NCBI RefSeq assembly: GCF_030486405.1
Contig: NZ_CP129613.1
Coordinates: 1,302,001 to 1,366,000, forward strand
Length of the DNA: 64,000 nt
Direction of reading: 5' to 3'
Origin: Mycolicibacterium sp. HK-90
GTDB lineage: Bacteria; Actinomycetota; Actinomycetes; Mycobacteriales; Mycobacteriaceae
Of this stretch, positions 35,653-50,691 are shown in pieces. The position numbers and the translations under genes were made by a program. The notes under the pieces are model-generated. The model was not told where the DNA came from, did no database searches, and saw only the letters and a list, made by a program, of their open reading frames with translations. The first letter of the stretch is position 1. Each line of letters opens with the position of its first letter.

Positions 35653-35684
35653 GTCAGTACCTTGTTTTTTGACAGCTTACTGAC
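35653..35684. promoter_or_regulatory. Candidate HxlR operator
   Basis: Inverted repeat GTCAGTA-N18-TACTGAC in the divergent gap between the HxlR and DUF1772 genes. Arm sequence (AGTA/TACT) and symmetry fit HxlR-type operators. Confidence 0.55.
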
Positions 35685-35694
35685 CAGCCTTGAT

Positions 35695-36129
35695 GTGGTG
35701 ACGGAAATCGTGCAAGTCCTCGCCGTGCTGTCGGTCGGTTCGCTGATCGGCGTCGAGTTCGCTGTCACGGCGTTCTTTCACCCGATCCTGGAGCGGCTGC
35801 CGGAACCGGCCTATGCGCAGGCGCGCAGCGCGAGTGCGCGAATTCTCGGCAGGGTGATGCCGTTCTGGTACGGCGTGGCCGTGCTTTCGGTCGTCGCGGC
35901 GGCGGTCATCCGGCCCGGGCCCCTGGTGATCGCGGCGGTGGCGGGCCTGGTGTTGGTGATGCTGTTGACGCTCGCGGTGCTGGTGCCGATCAACAACCGC
36001 GTAGGCGCCTGGTCGAGCGACGACGTCTCGCGTGCCGAAGCCCGGCGCTGGGACCGGCTGCACTGGGTGCGGGTCGGGCTGCTGGCGGTGGTGTGCGTGC
36101 TGTTGGTGCTCGTCGCGGGTGCGTGGTGA
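35695..36129 (+). CDS. DUF1772 (anthrone oxygenase-like) small membrane protein
   Basis: About 144 residues from the tandem GTG at 35695/35698; an upstream TTG at 35662 lies inside the operator-like repeat and is unlikely. Four hydrophobic helices: VVTEIVQVLAVLSVGSLIGVEF, FWYGVAVLSVVAAAVI, GPLVIAAVAGLVLVMLLTLAVLVPINN and VGLLAVVCVLLVLVAGAW. The conserved P-x-N motif (VPINNRV) is typical of DUF1772. Function is unknown; divergent HxlR control suggests response to a small molecule. Confidence 0.82.
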   Translation: MVTEIVQVLAVLSVGSLIGVEFAVTAFFHPILERLPEPAYAQARSASARILGRVMPFWYGVAVLSVVAAAVIRPGPLVIAAVAGLVLVMLLTLAVLVPINNRVGAWSSDDVSRAEARRWDRLHWVRVGLLAVVCVLLVLVAGAW

Positions 36130-36130
36130 G

Positions 36131-36200
36131 GCGCCGCGAGCGACCGCTGCGGTACAGGAATTGCGGCGTGTCTGCGTACAGACACGGTCGCTCGCGGTGC
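36131..36200. repeat. Long palindromic element after the DUF1772 stop codon
   Basis: Arms GCGCCGCGAGCGACCG (36131-36146) and CGGTCGCTCGCGGTGC (36185-36200) match at 15 of 16 positions. The interior contains a perfect hairpin CGTGTCTG-CGTA-CAGACACG (36167-36186) that shares two bases with the right arm. It begins one base after the stop codon. It could be a REP-type dispersed repeat or a terminator. Confidence 0.6.
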
Positions 36201-36213
36201 GAAAACGGGCGTT

Positions 36214-36243
36214 TTGGCTGATCGGTGTGCCATCGGCTACTCT
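36214..36243 (+). promoter_or_regulatory. rplJ: Candidate rplJ-rplL promoter
   Basis: -35 TTGGCT (36214-36219) and -10 TACTCT (36238-36243) with an 18-base spacer. Transcription would start near 36250, exactly where the L10 leader begins. Confidence 0.6.
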
Positions 36244-36249
36244 GGTCGG

Positions 36250-36400
36250 GTTCCACCGAAGACCGTCGGTCACCTAGCAATAGGTTGAAGGTCCGGGAAA
36301 TGTCCCGGCGGCCCACGCAGGAGGACGAGGCTAGACCAGTTTCACGCTGGACATCTCTGCGCCCCGACCTGTCTGCGTCGGGGCGTTCGTCATTTCACGG
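36250..36400 (+). ncRNA. Ribosomal protein L10 leader RNA
   Basis: An autoregulatory leader upstream of rplJ-rplL. It has the conserved CCGAAGACCGTCGGTC opening and GGTTGAAGGTCCG, the hairpin CCGGGA-AATG-TCCCGG (36293-36308) and GCAGGAGGACGAGGC, as in actinobacterial L10 leaders. A strong hairpin GCCCCGAC/GTCGGGGC (36361-36384) follows and could act as attenuator. In this class bL10-bL12 binds the kink-turn and lowers expression of its own operon. Confidence 0.8.
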
Positions 36401-36445
36401 CCCCAAGTTGGTGGAGCGCCCGATACCCACCACAAGGAGGCATGC

Positions 36446-36973
36446 ATGGCCAAGCCTGACAAGGCCACGGCGGTTGCCGACATTGCTGAGCAGTTCAAGG
36501 CGTCGACGGCCACCGTCGTCACCGAGTACCGCGGGCTGACTGTGGCGAACCTGGCTGAGCTGCGTCGTTCCCTCGGCGCCTCCGCCACGTACACCGTCGC
36601 CAAGAACACTCTGGTGAAGCGCGCCGCGTCCGAAGCCGGCATTGAAGGCCTCGACGAGCTGTTCGCCGGTCCCACGGCGATCGCGTTCGTCCAGGGTGAG
36701 CCCGTTGACGCCGCCAAGGCGATCAAGAAGTTCGCCAAGGACAACAAGGCGCTCGTCATCAAGGGCGGCTACATGGACGGCAAGGCGCTGTCCGTGGCCG
36801 AGGTCGAGAAGATCGCCGACCTCGAGTCGCGCGAGGTCCTGCTCGCCAAGCTGGCAGGTGCCATGAAGGGCAACCTGTCCAAGGCCGCAGGCCTGTTCAA
36901 CGCTCCTGCTTCTCAGGTGGCCCGCCTCGCCGCGGCGCTGCAGGAGAAGAAGGCTGCCAGCGAAGCTGCCTAG
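36446..36973 (+). CDS. rplJ: Large ribosomal subunit protein uL10
   Basis: 175 residues, [33 protein letters not shown], with SD AAGGAGG. The rRNA-binding N-terminal domain ([12 protein letters not shown]) and the helical C-terminal bL12-binding segment ([17 protein letters not shown]) are both present. It forms the base of the stalk that recruits translation factors. It is regulated by the upstream L10 leader. Confidence 0.97.
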   Translation: MAKPDKATAVADIAEQFKASTATVVTEYRGLTVANLAELRRSLGASATYTVAKNTLVKRAASEAGIEGLDELFAGPTAIAFVQGEPVDAAKAIKKFAKDNKALVIKGGYMDGKALSVAEVEKIADLESREVLLAKLAGAMKGNLSKAAGLFNAPASQVARLAAALQEKKAASEAA

Positions 36974-37054
36974 CGGCCGCTTCGGTTGAACCGCTTCGTC
37001 GCAACCACACAATCCAACCAACATCCGTAAGAAAAATCAGGAAGGACCATAAAC

Positions 37055-37441
37055 ATGGCCAAGCTGTCCACTGACGAACTGCTCGACGCGTTCAAGGAAA
37101 TGACCCTGCTGGAGCTCTCTGAGTTCGTGAAGCAGTTCGAAGAGGTCTTCGAGGTCACCGCCGCTGCTCCGGTTGCCGTTGCCGCTGCCGGTGCCGCCCC
37201 CGCCGCCGCCGAGGCCGGCGAGGAGCAGTCCGAGTTCGACGTCATCCTCGAGGGTGCCGGCGACAAGAAGATCGGTGTCATCAAGGTCGTCCGCGAGATC
37301 GTCTCCGGCCTGGGCCTGAAGGAAGCCAAGGATCTGGTCGACGGCGCTCCCAAGCCGCTGCTGGAGAAGGTCACCAAGGAGGCCGCCGAGGACGCCAAGG
37401 CAAAGCTCGAGGCTGCCGGCGCCAGCGTCACCGTCAAGTAG
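37055..37441 (+). CDS. rplL: Large ribosomal subunit protein bL12
   Basis: 128 residues. The dimerising N-terminal domain ([29 protein letters not shown]) is followed by an Ala/Pro-rich flexible hinge and the factor-binding C-terminal domain ([41 protein letters not shown]). It is the multi-copy stalk protein. A strong terminator follows 20 bases after the stop. Confidence 0.98.
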   Translation: MAKLSTDELLDAFKEMTLLELSEFVKQFEEVFEVTAAAPVAVAAAGAAPAAAEAGEEQSEFDVILEGAGDKKIGVIKVVREIVSGLGLKEAKDLVDGAPKPLLEKVTKEAAEDAKAKLEAAGASVTVK

Positions 37442-37460
37442 TTCACTACTGGACCGCAGG

Positions 37461-37493
37461 AACCCCCGAATCCCTTCGGATTCGGGGGTTCTT
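37461..37493 (+). terminator. Rho-independent terminator after rplL
   Basis: Perfect 13-base stem AACCCCCGAATCC / GGATTCGGGGGTT with a CTTC loop, followed by CTTT. It ends the rplJ-rplL transcript. Confidence 0.9.
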
Positions 37494-37642
37494 TGCTGTC
37501 TGAAATGCGATTGCCACCGACAACGTCCGGGTACTCCCGGTTATTGGGACAAGCATGTGGGGCCGACTCCTCGTGCGCTATGGTGACTCAAGCCACAGGC
37601 CGCAGCAGGTGGCAGGGTGAGCCGTAGGCGGAAGGATCTTTG
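37494..37642. other. Intergenic region upstream of mceG, 149 bp
   Basis: Probably contains the mceG promoter. TATGGT at about 37579 is a possible -10 hexamer, but no -35 at proper spacing was found. No small gene was seen. M. tuberculosis carries Rv0653c and Rv0654 at this point; they are absent here. Confidence 0.4.
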
Positions 37643-38728
37643 ATGGGCGTCCAGATCGATGTGACGGGACTGAGCAAATCTTTCGGATCCTCAAAGATTT
37701 GGGAAGACGTCACGATGTCGATTCCCGCCGGCGAGGTCAGCGTGCTCCTGGGCCCGTCCGGTACCGGTAAGTCGGTGTTCCTGAAGTCGCTGATCGGCCT
37801 GCTGCGCCCGGAGCGCGGCTCGATCGTCATCGACGGCACGGACATCCTGCAGTGCTCGGCCAAGGAGCTCTACGAGATCCGGACCCTGTTCGGGGTGCTG
37901 TTCCAGGACGGCGCGCTGTTCGGCTCGATGAACATCTACGACAACACCGCCTTCCCGTTGCGCGAGCACACGAAGAAGAGCGAGAGCGAAATCCGCAACA
38001 TCGTGATGGAGAAGCTCGAGCTCGTCGGTATGCCCAACGACGGCCACAAGTTCCCCGGTGAGATCTCCGGCGGTATGCGCAAGCGCGCCGGCCTGGCCCG
38101 CGCCCTGGTGCTCGACCCGCAGATCATCCTGTGTGACGAGCCGGACTCCGGTCTGGACCCGGTGCGTACCGCCTACCTGTCGCAGCTGCTGATCGACATC
38201 AACGCGCAGATCGACGCGACCGTGCTGATCGTGACGCACAACATCAACATCGCCCGTACCGTGCCGGACAACATCGGCATGCTGTTCCGCAAGCAGCTGG
38301 TCATGTTCGGCCCTCGCGAGGTGCTGCTGACCAGCGAGGAGCCCGTCGTCAAGCAGTTCCTCAACGGTCGCCGTATCGGTCCGATCGGTATGTCGGAGGA
38401 GAAGGACGAGGCGACCGCGGCCGCCGAGCAGGCCATGCTCGACCGTGGCCAGCACGACGGTGGTGTGGAGGAGATCGAGGGCGTGCCGCCGCAGCTCACC
38501 GCGACCCCGGGTATGCCGGAGCGTGCGGGTGTGGCCCGCCGTCAGGCCCGGGTGCGCGAGATCCTGCACACCCTGCCGCCGGCTGCTCAGGCCGCGATCC
38601 TGGACGACCTGGAGGGCACCCACAAGTACGCGGTGCACGAGTTCGGCGACGAGCCCACCGCGCGCCACCAGCGCCCGGTCGAGGACGACGCCCCGACCGG
38701 CGCCATCGAGGTGCCTCACCAGAGTTGA
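37643..38728 (+). CDS. mceG: Mce-system ABC transporter ATPase MceG (Mkl)
   Basis: 361 residues from ATG 37643 with GGAAGGAT upstream. ABC motifs: Walker A GPSGTGKS, Q-loop VLFQDGALFGSMNIYDNTAFPL, signature ISGGMRKRAGLARAL, Walker B IILCDEPDSGLDP and switch His VTHNINIA. A long C-terminal extension (after residue 250) is characteristic of MceG and is absent in MlaF. It powers YrbE/Mce importers for sterols and fatty acids encoded elsewhere. Corresponds to Rv0655 (mkl). Confidence 0.94.
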   Translation: MGVQIDVTGLSKSFGSSKIWEDVTMSIPAGEVSVLLGPSGTGKSVFLKSLIGLLRPERGSIVIDGTDILQCSAKELYEIRTLFGVLFQDGALFGSMNIYDNTAFPLREHTKKSESEIRNIVMEKLELVGMPNDGHKFPGEISGGMRKRAGLARALVLDPQIILCDEPDSGLDPVRTAYLSQLLIDINAQIDATVLIVTHNINIARTVPDNIGMLFRKQLVMFGPREVLLTSEEPVVKQFLNGRRIGPIGMSEEKDEATAAAEQAMLDRGQHDGGVEEIEGVPPQLTATPGMPERAGVARRQARVREILHTLPPAAQAAILDDLEGTHKYAVHEFGDEPTARHQRPVEDDAPTGAIEVPHQS

Positions 38729-38736
38729 GTTTCGCG

Positions 38737-38770
38737 AATCAGGCCGGGCCCATCGGGTCCGGCCTGATTT
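38737..38770 (+). terminator. Rho-independent terminator after mceG
   Basis: Stem AATCAGGCCGG (38737-38747) / CCGGCCTGATT (38759-38769), extended inside by GCCC/GGGT, followed by TG rather than a long U run. Confidence 0.75.
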
Positions 38771-38795
38771 GTGTCCTGGACAGGTAGGAGTCGAC

Positions 38796-39902
38796 ATGTA
38801 CCCGCAGCCCGGTCAGACCACCAGATTCGAGCAGTTGCCCGGTGGCGTGATCCGGGCGCACGGCGTCGCCCACTCGCGCATGATCGGTCAGCTGGCGCGT
38901 GCCGAATACCTGTCCAAGCGCTGGATCTGGGCGGTGCTGGTCCCGGCGTTCGTGGTGGCCCCGGTGATCATCAGCCTGTTCATGGTCGACTCGCTCTCGG
39001 GCGGTGACTTCCTCTTGCTCCTGGTGATCAACACCGTCTTCGGTGCCGGAACCCTCGTGTTCTTCGGTCTCGCCCTGCTCTACCTCACCGCGCCGCGGAG
39101 TTGGTCGTTCAAGCTGCCCATCGGCACTCCGATGTACGCCGATTTCGCCCCCGACTCCGTCGGCATCGGCTGGCTGGATCGCTTCAACGCGATCTACCTC
39201 AACCAGATCACGCAGGTTCGGCACGTCTCCTCGGTTCTGGTCATACGGGACGCCGCGGGCACCGAGTTGCTGATCCCCGACGAGCTGGTCCCACCCCACG
39301 TGGCTTCCGGTCTGCTGGCCAACTTCGGTCAGCGCCGGCAACCGGCACCGGCCGCGATGAATGTCGCGCAGCCGCAGCCGGTGGCGCCGAGCCTGCCGCA
39401 GGGCCCCGGCCCGGACGGGGTGTTCCGCACGGCAGCCGTCGCCGACGCCGGGTTGGCCGACCGGCTGGCCACCGCGGTCCGCCGCAGCACGGCGATGCGG
39501 ACGGCACTCACACTCGCGATCGTCATGCCGCTGATCACGCTCGGCTATTTCGCATTGCGGGACGGAGAGCTGCGCGCGGAATCGGTGCTGCCAGCCGGTG
39601 GCGTGCTGGTCGCCGGGGTCGGGGTGATCGTCTACTTCATGTTGATCGGGATCCCGATGAGATTCCGGCAGCTGGTCCCGGCCGGCGCCCCGATCTCGGC
39701 CGAGTTCGGGCCACACCGGATCGGCATCCGTCTCGGCGGGCACCTGCAAACGCTGGACCTCGACTCCGTCAAACGCATCCGGCACGCTGACGGCGCGTTT
39801 CACGTGACCGCGCGGGGATTTACGCAGGGCTTGATCATCCCGGAGCAGCTGGTTCCACCGCAGGTGGCATCCGGGCTGTTCGCGCGTTTCGGCGCGGCGT
39901 AG
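38796..39902 (+). CDS. Membrane protein with two homologous halves, unknown function
   Basis: 368 residues from ATG 38796 with SD GGTAGGAG. Each half has a pair of membrane helices (WIWAVLVPAFVVAPVIISLFMV and FLLLLVINTVFGAGTLVFFGLALLYL; ALTLAIVMPLITLGYFALR and [16 protein letters not shown]) followed by a beta-type domain. The two domains end alike: LLIPDELVPPHVASGLLANFG and LIIPEQLVPPQVASGLFARFG, showing an internal duplication. A Pro/Ala/Gln-rich linker joins them. It sits between mceG and rpoB, where M. tuberculosis has toxin-antitoxin genes. No function is recognised. Confidence 0.72.
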   Translation: MYPQPGQTTRFEQLPGGVIRAHGVAHSRMIGQLARAEYLSKRWIWAVLVPAFVVAPVIISLFMVDSLSGGDFLLLLVINTVFGAGTLVFFGLALLYLTAPRSWSFKLPIGTPMYADFAPDSVGIGWLDRFNAIYLNQITQVRHVSSVLVIRDAAGTELLIPDELVPPHVASGLLANFGQRRQPAPAAMNVAQPQPVAPSLPQGPGPDGVFRTAAVADAGLADRLATAVRRSTAMRTALTLAIVMPLITLGYFALRDGELRAESVLPAGGVLVAGVGVIVYFMLIGIPMRFRQLVPAGAPISAEFGPHRIGIRLGGHLQTLDLDSVKRIRHADGAFHVTARGFTQGLIIPEQLVPPQVASGLFARFGAA

Positions 39903-40073
39903 CTGTGCGCGTCGATATTGCATCGGTATAGCGTCGGTTCGGCGCAGTCAAACCGCGCGTCACCTCTTGACGGACGGCCATGGACAGGCCAATCTGTTGG
40001 GCAGCATGTGTGACGGGTTTAGAGACGCCAGCCAGCGCCGGGGGACCCGATTCACACAGTGGGTGCGTGGTAG

Positions 40074-40102
40074 TTGATGAATGCGCCGTTCTGCGCTATT
40101 GT
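40074..40102 (+). promoter_or_regulatory. rpoB: Candidate rpoB-rpoC promoter
   Basis: -35 TTGATG (40074-40079) and -10 TATTGT (40097-40102) with a 17-base spacer, the best SigA-like promoter in the region. It would give a leader of about 205 nucleotides. Confidence 0.65.
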
Positions 40103-40157
40103 TGGACGTTGCGCTGGCTGCATCCTGCCCACCCTCACCTGACCTGCACAAAGTCGT

Positions 40158-40186
40158 TCTAGCCTGAGCGTTGCTCAGCATCTAGA
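40158..40186 (+). other. rpoB: Compound hairpin in the rpoB leader
   Basis: Inner stem CTGAGC-GTT-GCTCAG (40164-40178) with an outer stem TCTAG/CTAGA (40158-40162 and 40182-40186) separated by a small internal loop. It lies within the predicted 5' leader of rpoB. Confidence 0.5.
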
Positions 40187-40219
40187 CCTGTGCCTTGCGT
40201 TTGGTTTCGGACAGGCTGA

Positions 40220-43810
<3,591 letters not shown>

Positions 43811-43822
43811 GTTGTTTTCTAG

Positions 43823-47800
<3,978 letters not shown>

Positions 47801-47810
47801 TTCGATACGG

Positions 47811-47847
47811 AAAAGCCCCCGCTCCCTTTGGGAGTCGGGGGCTTTTT
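47811..47847 (+). terminator. Rho-independent terminator after rpoC
   Basis: Stem AAAAGCCCCCG-CTCCC / GGGAG-(T bulge)-CGGGGGCTTTT with loop TTT and a trailing U run. Strong. Confidence 0.92.
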
Positions 47848-47926
47848 CATGCGCGGATGCTGCTGCTCGCTTCTGCGCCAGAGTCGCTCTCGACGCCGAC
47901 GGCCGGTGTGGCGTGACAATGGGCGG

Positions 47927-48550
47927 CTAGGACGACGCCAAGATGGACAGCCCGGGGCCGTCGAGTTCGCCGAAGGAAACGCGCCGGCCCGAGATGGCCA
48001 ACAACAGGGCCAGCGCGGTGCCGGTTATCTCGGCCCCCTGCCCGAGGACCAGGTCGGCATCGGTCGCGGTGATCCGCACCTGTGTGAGAAGTTCCTTCGC
48101 TCCGCCGAATGATCTTGAGGTCCGGGCCTGTTGGCGCAACGATCTCACGACGGCGTCGGGCGCGTAGACGTGCGTGACGCCGAGCGGGCGACGGATGTCT
48201 TCGCCGTGCACGACCTCTTCGACGAGTCGCGTGTCGAGCGGCGCCGGGGGAGTCGACGTCCGTGCCGCGGCCCGGCGCAGGCGCTCCAGCGTTTCGTGCG
48301 GGGACGCGCCGCGGGCACGTGCGACGCCACGCGCGTTCTGCCGGTCGAAGTCGAAGCGCGCCCGGGCCATGTCGACCATGAAACCGACTCGCGTCGTCGT
48401 CGCCACGTCGACCAGGTGCGCGACGACGTCGTGCACACTCCACCCGTCGCACAGCGACGCTGCGTCCCATGCGTCGTCATCCAGGCGCACGAGGTCGGCG
48501 ATCAGCGCCGCACGCTCGGCATGCACCATCGGCCACACGTTGTTGTCCAC
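47927..48550 (-). CDS. Maleylpyruvate isomerase-type mycothiol-dependent enzyme family (TIGR03083-like)
   Basis: 207 residues from a GTG start ([20 protein letters not shown]). The family pattern is present: [24 protein letters not shown] with the metal His, [25 protein letters not shown] (second His) and a C-terminal SCP2-like part [30 protein letters not shown]. Such DinB-fold proteins use mycothiol as cofactor. Substrate unknown. It is convergent with rpoC and divergent from nfo. Confidence 0.83.
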   Translation of the reverse strand: MDNNVWPMVHAERAALIADLVRLDDDAWDAASLCDGWSVHDVVAHLVDVATTTRVGFMVDMARARFDFDRQNARGVARARGASPHETLERLRRAAARTSTPPAPLDTRLVEEVVHGEDIRRPLGVTHVYAPDAVVRSLRQQARTSRSFGGAKELLTQVRITATDADLVLGQGAEITGTALALLLAISGRRVSFGELDGPGLSILASS

Positions 48551-48632
48551 ACTGCATCCGACTCATCGGGCAGACGAAAGTCATCGCAAAGCGCCCGCTG
48601 ACCTGTCGTACCCTCTCACTAGACTTGGCGGG

Positions 48633-49385
48633 GTGCTCATCGGCTCGCATGTAGACAACACCGATCCATTGGCCGCGGCCGCCGCAGACGGCGCCGATGT
48701 CGTCCAGTTCTTTCTCGGCAACCCGCAGAGTTGGAAGAAACCCAAGCCCAGGGAAGATGCCGAGGTACTCAAGGCGTCGAGCGTGCCGCTGTACGTCCAT
48801 GCGCCGTATCTGATCAACGTGGCCTCGGCCAACAACCGGGTCCGCATCCCGTCGCGCAAGATCTTGCAGGACACGTGTGACGCTGCCGCCGAGATCAACG
48901 CCACCGCGGTCATCGTGCACGGTGGGCATGCCGACGACAACGACATGGAGGCCGGGTTCGAGCGCTGGGTCAAGGCCCTGGATGCGCTGAACACCGACGT
49001 GCCGGTGTACCTGGAGAACACCGCGGGCGGTGATCACGCCATGGCGCGGCATTTCGACACCATTGCCAGGTTGTGGGATCGCATCGGGGACAAGGAGATC
49101 GGTTTCTGCCTGGACACCTGCCACGCCTGGGCGGCGGGGGAGGCGTTGATCGACGCGGTGGACCGCATAAAGTCGATCACCGGACGCATCGATCTGGTGC
49201 ACTGCAATGACTCGCGCGACGCGGCCGGCTCCGGTGCCGACCGCCACGCCAATTTCGGCGCCGGCCAGATCGATCCGCAGTTGCTGGCCGCGGTGGTCAA
49301 GGCGGCTGACGCCCCGGTGATCTGCGAGACCGCCGAGGCCGGCCGCAAGGACGACATCGCTTTCCTGCGCGAACACGCCGGCTGA
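48633..49385 (+). CDS. nfo: Endonuclease IV, AP endonuclease
   Basis: 250 residues from GTG 48633 ([34 protein letters not shown]). Zinc ligands of the TIM-barrel fold are visible: [48 protein letters not shown] and ICETAE. It incises DNA 5' to abasic sites in base-excision repair. The counterpart is end (Rv0670). A -10-like TAGACT ends 7 bases before the GTG and there is no SD, so the message is probably leaderless. Confidence 0.94.
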   Translation: MLIGSHVDNTDPLAAAAADGADVVQFFLGNPQSWKKPKPREDAEVLKASSVPLYVHAPYLINVASANNRVRIPSRKILQDTCDAAAEINATAVIVHGGHADDNDMEAGFERWVKALDALNTDVPVYLENTAGGDHAMARHFDTIARLWDRIGDKEIGFCLDTCHAWAAGEALIDAVDRIKSITGRIDLVHCNDSRDAAGSGADRHANFGAGQIDPQLLAAVVKAADAPVICETAEAGRKDDIAFLREHAG

Positions 49386-49450
49386 CACGTTCGGCAAGCT
49401 GAACCGTTTTCAACGGCACGGTGACACCTAGGTGAACTAACGTCGGTTGT

Positions 49451-50566
49451 GTGACCGCGGTTGACGACTCGGTAACCGATGAAGCACCAGCGCAGTCGGG
49501 TAGTGGCAGCCGTGCCCACCGGCTGCGCATGCTCCGCTACACCGCAATTCTGGTGTGGGCCACCGTGGTCATCTACCGCACCGTCACCGACGGCTTCGCG
49601 TTCAACCGGGAACTGCTGCTGCTCTACATCGCCACCGGCCTGCTGGCCGCGAGCATCGGCCAGGGACGGCGGATGCTCTACGTCATTCGCGACTGGTTGC
49701 CGTTCGCCGTGGTGCTGGCCGCCTACGACCTCAGCCGTGGTGCGGCGACTCTGATCGGGCGACCGACGTTGTGGCAGTGGCAGGTCGACGCGGATCGCTG
49801 GATGTTCTTCGGCACGGTGCCGACGGTGTGGTTGCAGGAGCGGTTGAAGCAGCTCCACCCGCCGTGGTGGGAAGTCGTGATCAGCACGGTCTACATGTCG
49901 TTCTTCATCCTTCCCTACGTGGTCGCCGGGGTGCTGTGGCTGCGTGACCGCGAGGAGTGGAAGCGGTTCGTCCGCTTGTTCGTCGGGCTGTCCTTCGCGG
50001 CGCTGGCGATCTACGCCCTGCTGCCTGCCGCGCCGCCGTGGGCCGCGGCACGCTGCACCGCCGACGACGTGGATGGCGGACCGTCCGGACCCCGGTGCAT
50101 GTTCCGCTCGGCACGCGAGGCCGTCGACGGCGGTCTGCTCGGCGCGATGCAGGACAGCCAGAACGGCGCGCACGACTGGATCGAGCGCATCGTCACCCGG
50201 GGCTGGGGCAAGCTCAACCTGCACTCCGCGACGGCACTGATCGACCAGGGCCAGGCCAGCGTCAACCTCGTCGCGGCGATCCCCTCTCTGCACGCCGGCC
50301 TGACCGCGGCGGTCGCGGTGTTCCTGTGGAAGCGGGTGAACCGTGGCTGGCGGCCATTCCTGGTGGCCTATCCGCTCATCATGGCGTTCACGCTGGTGTA
50401 CACCGCTGAGCACTACGTCGTCGATATCCTGCTGGGCTGGGCGCTGGCCGCCGCGGTGCTGTTCGCGCTCAACCGGTACGAGGGGTGGCGGTCGAGCCGG
50501 TTCGTCCCGACCGACCGGGGCGACGAGCGGCCGACGGCGGCTGTTGCCGAACTCGACCCCGCCTGA
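49451..50566 (+). CDS. PAP2-family phosphatase/phosphotransferase, AUR1-like membrane protein
   Basis: 371 residues from GTG 49451, multi-spanning (about six helices). The PAP2 catalytic motifs are present in the AUR1 style: IPSLHAGLTAAVAVFLWKR (His) and VYTAEHYVVDILLGWALA (His and Asp). This subgroup includes inositol phosphorylceramide synthases and other lipid head-group transferases. A role in inositol phospholipid or polyprenyl-phosphate metabolism is possible but not shown. It occupies the place of lpqP in M. tuberculosis. TAACGT ends 7 bases upstream, suggesting a leaderless message. Confidence 0.82.
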   Translation: MTAVDDSVTDEAPAQSGSGSRAHRLRMLRYTAILVWATVVIYRTVTDGFAFNRELLLLYIATGLLAASIGQGRRMLYVIRDWLPFAVVLAAYDLSRGAATLIGRPTLWQWQVDADRWMFFGTVPTVWLQERLKQLHPPWWEVVISTVYMSFFILPYVVAGVLWLRDREEWKRFVRLFVGLSFAALAIYALLPAAPPWAAARCTADDVDGGPSGPRCMFRSAREAVDGGLLGAMQDSQNGAHDWIERIVTRGWGKLNLHSATALIDQGQASVNLVAAIPSLHAGLTAAVAVFLWKRVNRGWRPFLVAYPLIMAFTLVYTAEHYVVDILLGWALAAAVLFALNRYEGWRSSRFVPTDRGDERPTAAVAELDPA

Positions 50567-50637
50567 GCCCGTTTCACTTTGTCACGCCGGCGTGGCTCGG
50601 TGCTTCGACGCTCACTCCGCCGTGACGAAGCGGGCTC
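50565..50637. repeat. Long palindromic element at the PAP2 gene stop codon
   Basis: Left arm GAGCCCG-TTTC-(5)-GTCACG and right arm CGTGAC-GAAG-CGGGCTC (50621-50637) are complementary apart from a 5-base insertion and one mismatch. The inside includes a perfect 12-base palindrome CACGCCGGCGTG (50583-50594). It begins within the TGA stop. Confidence 0.55.
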
Positions 50638-50678
50638 CGACCGGGCATTACAACTATTGTGCGGTTGTCGGAAATTTG

Positions 50679-50684
50679 TAACAC
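50679..50684 (+). promoter_or_regulatory. fadE8: Candidate -10 of a leaderless fadE8 message
   Basis: TAACAC ends 7 bases before the ATG at 50692, with TTGTGC (50657-50662) at 16 bases as -35. It is flanked by an inverted repeat TTACAA-N22-TTGTAA (50648-50681) that might bind a repressor. Confidence 0.45.
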
Positions 50685-50691
50685 TGGGGGC

